Of a DNA stretch of 14,403 nt, positions 7,751 to 13,754 are shown piece by piece. Position numbers and translations under genes: made by a program. The notes below the pieces were generated by a model. The model did no database searches. It was given only the letters and a program-made list of their open reading frames with translations, and had not been told where the DNA came from. Source of the DNA: Enterobacteriaceae bacterium UBA3516. Its GTDB lineage: Bacteria; Pseudomonadota; Gammaproteobacteria; Enterobacterales; Enterobacteriaceae. The DNA lies in the NCBI GenBank assembly GCA_002377245.1, contig DFPL01000218.1, positions 1-14,403 on the forward strand, written 5' to 3'. Positions within the stretch are counted from its first letter, which is position 1. Each line of letters begins with the position of its first letter.

Positions 7751-9727
7751 TTATTCATCTTCAAGATAAGTGTAGCCGTACAACCCGGCTTCAAACTCTT
7801 CGAGGAACTGCTGCTGCAGCGCATCATCCAGATCCGTCTGTTTCACCTGATCACGGAATTGCGTCAGCAGGGTTTTCGGATCGAGTTGCACGTACTCCAG
7901 CATATCGGCCACGGTATCCCCTTCATCTGACAACTCCACTTCCACGCTACCGTCAGGGAAGACAAACACATCCACCGCTTCAGTATCGCCGAACAGGTTG
8001 TGCATGTTGCCGAGGATTTCCTGATAGGCACCGACCATGAAGAAACCAAGCATAGGCGGGTTCTCTGGATCGTACTCTGGCATTGGCATCGTCGTCGCGA
8101 TACCGTCACCGTCAACATAGTGATCGATAGCCCCATCGGAGTCACAGGTGATATCCAGCAGCACGGCACGGCGTTCCGGGATCTGGTTCAACCCTTCCAA
8201 CGGCATAACCGGGAACAGCTGATCGATACCCCACGCATCCGGCATCGACTGGAACAGCGAGAAGTTGACGTACATCTTGTCCGCCATGCGCTCTTGTAAC
8301 TCATCGATAATCGGACGATGTGCACGGTTGCTTGGATCAAGTTGCTTTTGTACCTCGTGGCACATGTTCAGATACAGCTGCTCAGCCCAGGCACGTTCCT
8401 GCAGACTAAAGGCGCCAGAAGAGTAGCCGATGTGAATATCATGCAAATCCATCTGGCTGTCGTGCAGCCACTCACGCAGGGAACGACGCGTACCCGGTTC
8501 GTGCATCTCCTGCCAGGTTTCCCACATGCTTTGCAGTGCACGCGGCGCGTCTTCTGCTGGCGGCGTCGCTTCGGTGTATTCGTTACGCTCCACACCAATG
8601 ATGTTGGAGACCAGCACCGTGTGGTGCGCCGTAACGGCACGACCGGATTCGGTGATTACCGTCGGGTGCGGCAGGCCGTGCTCTTCACAGGCGTCGCCGA
8701 TTGCCCAGATGATGTTGTTCGCGTATTCGTTCAAGCCGTAGTTAACGGAGCAGTCGGACTGAGAACGCGTCCCTTCATAGTCCACGCCCAGGCCCCCACC
8801 CACGTCGAAGCACTGAATATTCACACCCAGTTTGTGCAGCTCAACGTAGAAACGCGCCGATTCACGCACGCCGGTGGCGATATCGCGAATGTTGGCCATC
8901 TGCGAGCCGAGGTGGAAGTGCAGCAATTGAATGCTGTCCAGGCGCCCGCGTTCACGCAGCATCTCGACCAGTTGCAGAACCTGGCTTGCCGCCAGACCAA
9001 ACTTGGATTTTTCACCACCGGAGGATTGCCATTTGCCGGAACCCTGCGAGGCAAGGCGCGCACGCACACCCAGACGCGGGATCACGTTCAGGCGCTCAGC
9101 TTCATCCAGCACAATCGCGATTTCTGACATCTTCTCGATGACCAGATAGACCTTGTGGCCCATCTTCTCACCAATCAACGCCAGGCGGATGTATTCACGA
9201 TCTTTATAACCGTTACACACAATCACGGAACGGGTCATGCCCGCATGGGCCAGTACCGCCATCAGTTCCGCCTTCGAACCCGCTTCCAGCCCCAGCGGTT
9301 CGCCGGAGTGAATCAAGGATTCAATGACGCGGCGATGCTGATTCACTTTAATCGGGTAAACGAGGAAGTAGTCACCGTTATAGCCGTAGGACTCGCGCGC
9401 ACGTTTGAACGCGGCGTTAATTGAGCGCAGGCGATGTTGCAGAATCTGTGGGAAGCAGAACAGCGCAGGCAGGCGTTGGCCTTGTGCTTCACGTGCTTTC
9501 ACCAACTGGGCAAGATCGACACGTGCTTCAGGGACGTCAGGATCGGGGCAAACGCTGATGTGGCCCAGTTCGTTAACGTCATAGTAGTTATTGCCCCACC
9601 AGGCAATATTGTAAGTACGTAGCATCTTGCTGGCTTCCTGGGAGCTCATCGCAACCTCCTGCATGGAACGTAGTACACCGTGCTCGCCCGCTGACGAAGG
9701 CGAAAGTGAAGACATGTCGTCAGACAT
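7751..9727 (-). CDS. speA: Biosynthetic arginine decarboxylase
   Basis: SpeA is the PLP- and Mg-dependent enzyme that decarboxylates arginine to agmatine, the entry to putrescine via agmatine. The 658-residue product has exactly the E. coli length. The PLP lysine is in YPIKVNQH (Lys127), followed by LLHFHLGSQ, the glycine-rich phosphate-binding stretch VGGGLGVDYEG, and the C-terminal catalytic-cysteine region LLDITCDSDG. I start it at 9727 (MSDDMSSLSPSS) because the E. coli protein begins there and GAGG lies 6 nt upstream. The frame stays open to a start at 9763, inside yqgB. Its first 8 nt overlap the end of yqgB (ATGTCTGA), so translation is likely coupled. In K-12 speB follows speA; here loiP does. 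Confidence 0.97.
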   Translation of the reverse strand: MSDDMSSLSPSSAGEHGVLRSMQEVAMSSQEASKMLRTYNIAWWGNNYYDVNELGHISVCPDPDVPEARVDLAQLVKAREAQGQRLPALFCFPQILQHRLRSINAAFKRARESYGYNGDYFLVYPIKVNQHRRVIESLIHSGEPLGLEAGSKAELMAVLAHAGMTRSVIVCNGYKDREYIRLALIGEKMGHKVYLVIEKMSEIAIVLDEAERLNVIPRLGVRARLASQGSGKWQSSGGEKSKFGLAASQVLQLVEMLRERGRLDSIQLLHFHLGSQMANIRDIATGVRESARFYVELHKLGVNIQCFDVGGGLGVDYEGTRSQSDCSVNYGLNEYANNIIWAIGDACEEHGLPHPTVITESGRAVTAHHTVLVSNIIGVERNEYTEATPPAEDAPRALQSMWETWQEMHEPGTRRSLREWLHDSQMDLHDIHIGYSSGAFSLQERAWAEQLYLNMCHEVQKQLDPSNRAHRPIIDELQERMADKMYVNFSLFQSMPDAWGIDQLFPVMPLEGLNQIPERRAVLLDITCDSDGAIDHYVDGDGIATTMPMPEYDPENPPMLGFFMVGAYQEILGNMHNLFGDTEAVDVFVFPDGSVEVELSDEGDTVADMLEYVQLDPKTLLTQFRDQVKQTDLDDALQQQFLEEFEAGLYGYTYLEDE

Positions 9728-9863
9728 AGCGAACCTCAAAAGTTTTAAGTGTAAGACAGTCAACTACTATCGCAGCGTAACAATGCGATAACAACCCATA
9801 AGCAGTCTGATTTTCCAGCATAAAATACTGGGACGCAGACTGTGCGACCGGTTTCTTGTTCAT
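9720..9863 (-). CDS. yqgB: Small protein YqgB, overlapping the speA start
   Basis: This 47-codon ORF begins MNKKPVAQ and contains LEN, AYGLLS and AAIVV followed by CLTL. These match, in order and spacing, the 43-residue E. coli YqgB as I remember it (MKKKPVAQ..., AYGLLS, AAIVV, CFTL). Its function is not established to my knowledge. It sits just upstream of speA as in E. coli. The stop TGA lies inside the first codons of speA (shared ATGTCTGA), and the speA ribosome-binding site lies inside yqgB. An in-frame ATG two codons earlier (9869) is equally possible; neither start has a clear Shine-Dalgarno. The C-terminal FEVRYV extends past the E. coli end and covers the speA ribosome-binding site. 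It may act mainly by coupling ribosomes to speA. Confidence 0.82.
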   Translation of the reverse strand: MNKKPVAQSASQYFMLENQTAYGLLSHCYAAIVVDCLTLKTFEVRYV

Positions 9864-9883
9864 ATTCATTGTAAAACACGTGA

Positions 9884-9907
9884 CCGAACTTACGTATGAC
9901 GGTTCGG
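9884..9907 (-). other. Leader hairpin upstream of yqgB-speA
   Basis: On the minus strand CCGAAC and GTTCGG pair (6 bp) around a 12-nt loop, ending about 15 nt before the first yqgB ATG. It could modulate ribosome access to yqgB, which lacks a good Shine-Dalgarno. This comes from pairing alone. Confidence 0.45.
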
Positions 9908-9917
9908 CGAAACCACG

Positions 9918-9941
9918 AGAAAACTCCTGATTTAGCAGGAG
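9918..9941 (-). terminator. Terminator-like (attenuator-like) hairpin in the speA leader
   Basis: The minus strand reads CTCCTG-CTAAAT-CAGGAG and then TTTTCT. A 6-bp stem with a short T-run upstream of the coding genes resembles a weak intrinsic terminator inside a leader. The TAA of an upstream 8-codon ORF lies in its loop, so a terminating ribosome would cover the stem. Confidence 0.4.
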
Positions 9942-9958
9942 AGCCCTTGTTCAGTCAT
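9932..9958 (-). CDS. Possible 8-residue leader peptide before the speA-leader hairpin
   Basis: ATG at 9958 opens the ORF MTEQGLSC followed by TAA. Its ATG overlaps the TGA of the preceding 47-residue ORF (TGATG), a classic reinitiation arrangement, and it has no Shine-Dalgarno of its own. Its stop lies in the loop of the terminator-like hairpin. An ORF this short can arise by chance; only the overlap and the hairpin suggest meaning. Confidence 0.25.
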   Translation of the reverse strand: MTEQGLSC

Positions 9959-10101
9959 CAACGTGCCGTGCCGGCCCGGGAGTCCTGAGAAGCGCCGAAA
10001 TGGGTATAACATCGGCAGGTTTGCAGATTAGATATGTGGGTTGCGGGGACTGTATGTGCGTCAGAACGACGCGACAGATGCTGCAGAAAACGACGGTTCA
10101 T
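9958..10101 (-). CDS. Possible 47-residue Arg-rich small ORF in the speA leader
   Basis: The ATG at 10101 opens a 47-codon ORF beginning MNRRFLQHLSRRSD and ending in TGA at 9958. Upstream lies GGAGGTGAT, a 9-nt perfect complement to the 16S rRNA 3' end, with 8 nt between it and the ATG. That is the best translation signal in this intergenic region. The peptide has seven arginines, including doublets at 3-4 and 11-12, ahead of an arginine-decarboxylase gene. I recognise no homologue. It may be a regulatory leader peptide, an unannotated small protein, or a chance ORF in structured leader RNA. Its ATG overlaps the stop of another candidate ORF (TAATG), and its TGA overlaps the next ATG. Confidence 0.4.
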   Translation of the reverse strand: MNRRFLQHLSRRSDAHTVPATHISNLQTCRCYTHFGASQDSRAGTAR

Positions 10102-10304
10102 TATCTCTTATCACCTCCACGCAGATCATGACGATATGCGACAAGCCAAAGCCGTAAATTGCTTAACCCGGCTGGAAGTGGCAACACGGTCTCCCGTGCG
10201 CTTTTAATATAAGCCGCGCGCGGCGTTTTATACCGACAACAGGGTGAAAATGCAAAATAAAAAATTACGTTTGCGGCACTGACAGGAAAAATTTCTGTAA
10301 CCAT
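10101..10304 (-). CDS. Possible small ORF at the yqgD position
   Basis: From the ATG at 10304 this reads 67 residues (MVTEIFPVSAANVIFYFAF ...). A TTG at 10343 would make it 80 residues. It lies on the strand and at the place of E. coli yqgD, which encodes about 83 residues, but I cannot confirm similarity. The N-terminal third is hydrophobic, and the rest is basic and proline-containing. No Shine-Dalgarno precedes either start, and the best speA promoter candidate lies inside it, so part of the frame may simply be promoter and leader DNA. The TAA overlaps the ATG of the 47-residue ORF. Confidence 0.25.
   Translation of the reverse strand: MVTEIFPVSAANVIFYFAFSPCCRYKTPRAAYIKSARETVLPLPAGLSNLRLWLVAYRHDLRGGDKR
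10227..10255 (-). promoter_or_regulatory. Predicted promoter of the yqgB-speA transcript
   Basis: The minus strand has TATAAA (10232-10227), 17 bp downstream of a weak -35, TTGCAT (10255-10250). The 12-bp palindrome GCCGCGCGCGGC at 10213-10224 follows directly, so the discriminator and transcript start are very GC-rich. A start near 10220 would give a leader of about 490 nt before speA. Confidence 0.4.
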
Positions 10305-10336
10305 TTCAGTCAGTCTGTGCGGAACATCAAAAAAGG

Positions 10337-10367
10337 CTGGCAATAGGATTAAGAATTAACCTAGAAT
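10337..10367 (+). promoter_or_regulatory. Predicted metK promoter
   Basis: A good -10 hexamer TAGAAT lies at 10362-10367, with a weak CTGGCA -35 at 10337-10342 (19-bp spacer). The start near 10374 would fall within the MetJ boxes. The mRNA would have a leader of about 135 nt. Confidence 0.45.
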
Positions 10368-10415
10368 AGCCGTCCAGATGTTAATCCATCTAAACTGATT
10401 AACACTTAGACAGCC
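10368..10415 (+). promoter_or_regulatory. MetJ operator (tandem met boxes) of metK
   Basis: Successive 8-bp units match the AGACGTCT met box: AGCCGTCC (6/8), AGATGTTA (5/8), ATCCATCT (5/8), then AAACTGAT (4/8), TAACACTT (3/8) and AGACAGCC (5/8). MetJ with S-adenosylmethionine represses metK in enterobacteria. The first three or four boxes, directly after the -10, are the likely operator core. Confidence 0.65.
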
Positions 10416-10473
10416 CGTGCCTTTACCTGCACGTCCTCGCGGAAATGACCGCAAAGGCAACCCGGCACGCTGT
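10410..10473 (+). other. Structured metK leader with competing stems
   Basis: CGTGCC (10416-10421) can pair with GGCACG (10464-10469), extended by ACAG (10410-10413) with CTGT (10470-10473). GCCTTT (10419-10424) can instead pair with AAAGGC (10453-10458). Both use 10419-10421, so they exclude each other. A small GCGG/CCGC hairpin (10439-10452) lies inside. No function is known to me. Confidence 0.4.
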
Positions 10474-10509
10474 CCAGACCAACCGAATTACTCCAGGTGA
10501 AAACAGAAC

Positions 10510-11664
10510 ATGGCAAAACACCTTTTTACGTCTGAGTCCGTTTCAGAAGGGCATCCTGACAAAATTGCTGACCAAATCTCCGACGCCGTACTGGACGCGA
10601 TCCTCGAACAGGATCCGAAAGCGCGCGTTGCCTGTGAAACCTATGTAAAAACCGGCATGGTGCTGGTCGGCGGTGAAATCACCACCAGTGCATGGGTAGA
10701 CATCGAAGAGATCACACGTAACACCGTCCGTGAAATTGGCTATGTGCATTCTGACATGGGCTTTGACGCCAATTCCTGCGCCGTCTTGAGCGCCATTGGT
10801 AAGCAGTCTCCTGACATCAATCAGGGCGTTGACCGCGCCGATCCGCTGGAACAGGGTGCGGGCGACCAGGGTCTGATGTTCGGTTATGCTACCAACGAAA
10901 CGGATGTCCTGATGCCAGCGCCGGTAACCTACGCGCACCGTCTGGTTGAGCGTCAGGCACAGGTACGTAAAAATGGCACGCTGCCATGGCTGCGGCCGGA
11001 CGCAAAAAGCCAGGTGACCTTCCAGTATGATGACGGCAAAATCGTCGGCATCGATGCCGTCGTGCTTTCCACCCAACATGCTGAAGATATCGACCAGAAA
11101 TCGCTGCAAGAAGCGGTCATGGAAGAGATCATTAAGCCCGTTCTGCCGACCGAATGGCTGAACGCATCCACCAAATTCTTTATCAACCCGACTGGCCGTT
11201 TTGTTATCGGTGGCCCAATGGGCGACTGCGGACTGACCGGTCGTAAAATCATCGTTGATACCTACGGCGGCATGGCACGTCACGGCGGCGGCGCCTTCTC
11301 CGGTAAAGATCCGTCAAAAGTTGACCGCTCTGCTGCCTACGCTGCGCGTTATGTTGCGAAAAACATCGTCGCTGCGGGCCTGGCTGACCGTTGTGAGATT
11401 CAGGTTTCCTACGCCATCGGCGTGGCCGAACCGACCTCTATCATGGTTGAAACCTTCGGTACTGAAAAAGTGCCGGCTGAGCAACTGACCCTGCTGGTAC
11501 GCGAGTTCTTCGACCTGCGTCCATACGGCCTGATTCAGATGCTGGATCTGTTACACCCGATCTACAAAGAAACTGCCGCCTACGGTCACTTTGGTCGCGA
11601 ACATTTCCCATGGGAAAAAACCGACAAAGCCGCACAACTGCGTGAAGCGTCTGGTCTGAAATAA
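10510..11664 (+). CDS. metK: S-adenosylmethionine synthetase
   Basis: MetK makes S-adenosylmethionine from methionine and ATP, releasing phosphate and pyrophosphate. SAM is the methyl donor and, after decarboxylation, the aminopropyl donor for spermidine. The 384-residue length equals E. coli MetK. Signature motifs are VSEGHPDKIAD (11-21, with His14 in the active site), GAGDQGLMFGYA (116-127) and GGGAFSGKDPSKVD (259-272, the glycine-rich phosphate loop). The ATG at 10510 follows AGGTGA at about 9 nt and gives the standard MAKHLFTSESVSEGHP start. It has its own MetJ-controlled promoter, its own terminator, and is divergent from the yqgB-speA transcript. Confidence 0.98.
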   Translation: MAKHLFTSESVSEGHPDKIADQISDAVLDAILEQDPKARVACETYVKTGMVLVGGEITTSAWVDIEEITRNTVREIGYVHSDMGFDANSCAVLSAIGKQSPDINQGVDRADPLEQGAGDQGLMFGYATNETDVLMPAPVTYAHRLVERQAQVRKNGTLPWLRPDAKSQVTFQYDDGKIVGIDAVVLSTQHAEDIDQKSLQEAVMEEIIKPVLPTEWLNASTKFFINPTGRFVIGGPMGDCGLTGRKIIVDTYGGMARHGGGAFSGKDPSKVDRSAAYAARYVAKNIVAAGLADRCEIQVSYAIGVAEPTSIMVETFGTEKVPAEQLTLLVREFFDLRPYGLIQMLDLLHPIYKETAAYGHFGREHFPWEKTDKAAQLREASGLK

Positions 11665-11685
11665 TCCACTGACCTGCATGCTCTG

Positions 11686-11717
11686 AAGGCCAGCTTCGTG
11701 CTGGCCTTTTCGTTTTT
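11686..11717 (+). terminator. Rho-independent terminator of metK
   Basis: AAGGCCAGC (11686-11694) and GCTGGCCTT (11700-11708) form a perfect 9-bp stem with a 5-nt TTCGT loop, followed by the T-rich tail TTCGTTTTTT. It begins 22 nt after the metK stop. Confidence 0.94.
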
Positions 11718-11784
11718 TGCCCGTACAACCGCCTTTCATATCTTCAACCACCGACTACACTTATGATGGATAATCAGCAGCTTA

Positions 11785-11800
11785 CTGAAAGCGATTACAT
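11785..11800 (+). promoter_or_regulatory. Upstream GalR/GalS-type operator of galP
   Basis: CTGAAAGCGATTACAT fits the GalR/GalS consensus GTGKAANCGNTTNCAC at its core positions (TG..AA.CG.TT.CA). It is centred 174 bp upstream of a second site, an arrangement that would allow looping. Confidence 0.55.
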
Positions 11801-11915
11801 CCATCCCGCCGTGCTTTCAGCATCCTTTTTACCCCAACCTTTCCTCTCTGTTACAACGCTGTTCGGTTTAGTCTGAAACTGCCCTGCCGCCTCCATTATA
11901 TCCCCTGCTTATATC

Positions 11916-11921
11916 TATAAT
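11916..11921 (+). promoter_or_regulatory. Consensus -10 element of galP
   Basis: A perfect TATAAT lies between the two operators. No good -35 lies 17 bp upstream, which suggests an activator-dependent promoter; galP is CRP-activated in E. coli. I found only a half-matching CRP sequence (TCTGA at 11872-11876). Confidence 0.5.
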
Positions 11922-11958
11922 ATTTATCGGTTTTATTCCCAGGCGCGGATGACAAAGC

Positions 11959-11974
11959 ATGTAACCGATTACAT
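11959..11974 (+). promoter_or_regulatory. Downstream GalR/GalS operator of galP
   Basis: ATGTAACCGATTACAT matches GTGTAANCGNTTACAC at all but the outermost bases. It lies about 38 bp downstream of the predicted start, between the -10 and the galP ATG, so bound repressor would block the promoter directly or by looping. Confidence 0.75.
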
Positions 11975-12056
11975 CGCTGCGTTACTCAAGACTAACGTGC
12001 CCGGCTATGACTGACGTGACTATCAATAAAAACGCATAAAACACATGGAGGGCATT

Positions 12057-13451
12057 ATGCCTGACACGAAAAAACAGGGGCGTTCAAACAAGGCGATGAC
12101 CTTCTTTGTCTGTTTCCTTGCAGCCCTGGCAGGGTTACTTTTTGGCCTGGATATTGGTGTGATTGCAGGGGCGCTGCCCTTCATCACCGATGATTTCAAA
12201 ATTGACTCTCACACGCAGGAGTGGGTCGTCAGCTCAATGATGTTTGGTGCCGCTGTCGGTGCCGTAGGCAGTGGTTGGCTCTCCTGGCGTCTCGGACGTA
12301 AGAAAAGCCTGATGATTGGTGCCATCCTGTTCGTTATCGGCTCGCTCTGTTCTGCCGCTGCACCTAACGTTGAAGTCCTGATTATTTCCCGTGTGATCCT
12401 CGGCCTGGCCGTGGGCGTGGCCTCTTATACCGCCCCACTTTACCTGTCGGAGATTGCACCGGAGAAAATTCGTGGCAGCATGATTTCGATGTACCAGTTG
12501 ATGATCACCATCGGGATCCTCGGTGCTTATCTTTCTGATACCGCCTTTAGCTACAGCGGCGCATGGCGTTGGATGCTTGGCGTCATTGTCATCCCGGCCA
12601 TTCTTCTGTTGATTGGTGTCTTCTTCCTGCCGGACAGCCCGCGCTGGTTTGCCGCCAAGCGTCGCTTCCATGACGCAGAGCGCGTTTTACTGCGCCTGCG
12701 TGATACCAGTGCGGAAGCGAAGAACGAGCTGGAAGAGATTCGTGAAAGTCTGCAAGTAAAACAGTCCGGCTGGGCGCTGTTTAAGGACAACGCTAACTTC
12801 CGCCGTGCGGTCTATCTTGGCATTCTGCTGCAGGTCATGCAGCAGTTTACCGGCATGAACGTCATCATGTATTACGCGCCGAAGATTTTTGAGCTTGCAG
12901 GCTACAGCAACACCACGGAGCAGATGTGGGGGACGGTAATTGTCGGTCTGGCGAACGTACTGGCAACCTTTATCGCTATCGGCCTGGTAGATCGCTGGGG
13001 GCGTAAACCGACGCTGGTATTGGGCTTCATGGTGATGGCCGCAGGTATGGGGATTCTGGGTACGATGCTGCACCTGGGGATTCACAGCCCGACGGCCCAG
13101 TATTTCGCCGTTGCCATGCTATTGATGTTTATCGTCGGCTTTGCAATGAGTGCTGGCCCGCTGATTTGGGTGCTGTGCTCCGAAATCCAGCCGCTTAAAG
13201 GGCGTGATTTTGGTATCACCTGCTCGACGGCGACTAACTGGATTGCCAATATGATTGTCGGTGCGACCTTCCTGACCATGCTGGACACCTTCGGTAACGC
13301 CAATACCTTCTGGGTGTATGCGGGTCTGAACGCGCTGTTTATCGTACTGACCTTGTGGCTGGTGCCGGAAACCAAACATGTCTCGCTCGAACATATTGAG
13401 CGTAATCTGATGAAAGGCCGCCCGCTTCGCGAAATCGGCTCAAGTAAATAA
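12057..13451 (+). CDS. galP: Galactose:proton symporter GalP
   Basis: GalP is the inner-membrane H+ symporter for galactose and glucose, of the sugar-porter branch of the major facilitator superfamily. The 464-residue product matches E. coli GalP in length. Sugar-porter signatures include RLGRKKS between TM2 and TM3 (78-84), PDSPRW after TM6 (192-197), QQFTGMN in TM7 (262-268), DRWGRKP (312-318) and PETKH after TM12 (437-441). Hydrophobic segments fit 12 helices. I start it at 12057 (MPDTKKQGRSNK) because GGAGG lies 6 nt upstream and E. coli GalP begins there. An ATG at 12045 would precede that ribosome-binding site. Galactose-responsive control is indicated by the two operators upstream. Confidence 0.97.
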   Translation: MPDTKKQGRSNKAMTFFVCFLAALAGLLFGLDIGVIAGALPFITDDFKIDSHTQEWVVSSMMFGAAVGAVGSGWLSWRLGRKKSLMIGAILFVIGSLCSAAAPNVEVLIISRVILGLAVGVASYTAPLYLSEIAPEKIRGSMISMYQLMITIGILGAYLSDTAFSYSGAWRWMLGVIVIPAILLLIGVFFLPDSPRWFAAKRRFHDAERVLLRLRDTSAEAKNELEEIRESLQVKQSGWALFKDNANFRRAVYLGILLQVMQQFTGMNVIMYYAPKIFELAGYSNTTEQMWGTVIVGLANVLATFIAIGLVDRWGRKPTLVLGFMVMAAGMGILGTMLHLGIHSPTAQYFAVAMLLMFIVGFAMSAGPLIWVLCSEIQPLKGRDFGITCSTATNWIANMIVGATFLTMLDTFGNANTFWVYAGLNALFIVLTLWLVPETKHVSLEHIERNLMKGRPLREIGSSK

Positions 13452-13458
13452 TGCTCTG

Positions 13459-13487
13459 GCGGTCAGCGCGCACATGCCGCTGACCGC
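13459..13487 (+). terminator. Hairpin after galP, probable terminator
   Basis: GCGGTCAGCG (13459-13468) and CGCTGACCGC (13478-13487) form a perfect 10-bp stem with a 9-nt loop, 8 nt after the galP stop. The tail is pyrimidine-rich (TCTCCTCTTTCTCTT) rather than a pure T-run, so termination may be partial. Confidence 0.7.
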
Positions 13488-13614
13488 TCTCCTCTTTCTC
13501 TTAGCCCGCCCAACGCCCTCCCCTGCGCAAGAGTCTTCTTTCCCACCAACCTTCTGGGCGTAATTCGCAATTAATTATTTACCTATACCTTTTTATTATT
13601 TTCATTTGAAACAT

Positions 13615-13633
13615 GATAATGATAATTATTGTG
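13615..13633 (+). promoter_or_regulatory. Fur box upstream of the response regulator
   Basis: GATAATGATAATTATTGTG matches the 19-bp Fur consensus GATAATGATAATCATTATC at 16 of 19 positions, including the whole first 12 bases. It lies 121 bp before the regulator start, in an AT-rich region. Iron-dependent repression by Fur is inferred. Confidence 0.72.
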
Positions 13634-13662
13634 TTAACATCCGGTTATTCTTTAGTGAAAAT
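13634..13662 (+). promoter_or_regulatory. Candidate promoter of the response regulator gene
   Basis: TTAACA (13634-13639) is a good -35, with GAAAAT as a weak -10 after 17 bp (13657-13662). The -35 directly abuts the Fur box. TTGAAA at 13606-13611 is an alternative -35 that would put the Fur box inside the promoter spacer. Either fits Fur repression. Confidence 0.35.
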
Positions 13663-13754
13663 ATATGTATGCCCATGTATTTTAAGGAACTAACAGCGAT
13701 TTAGCTTAGGTCGCGTCACTTTCCGTGCTGGCATACCCCTGTTTAGGAACCCTC

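Noticed and set aside
8318..9127. 269-codon plus-strand frame opposite speA
   Set aside because: It lies wholly inside speA, which is intact and full length on the other strand.
10380..10509. SAM riboswitch in the metK leader
   Set aside because: The leader lacks the size and conserved core of SAM riboswitches, and tandem MetJ boxes account for metK control in enterobacteria.
13665..13685. 6-codon ORF (MYAHVF) upstream of the response regulator
   Set aside because: It is too short, has no ribosome-binding site, and sits at the predicted transcript start with no linked hairpin.
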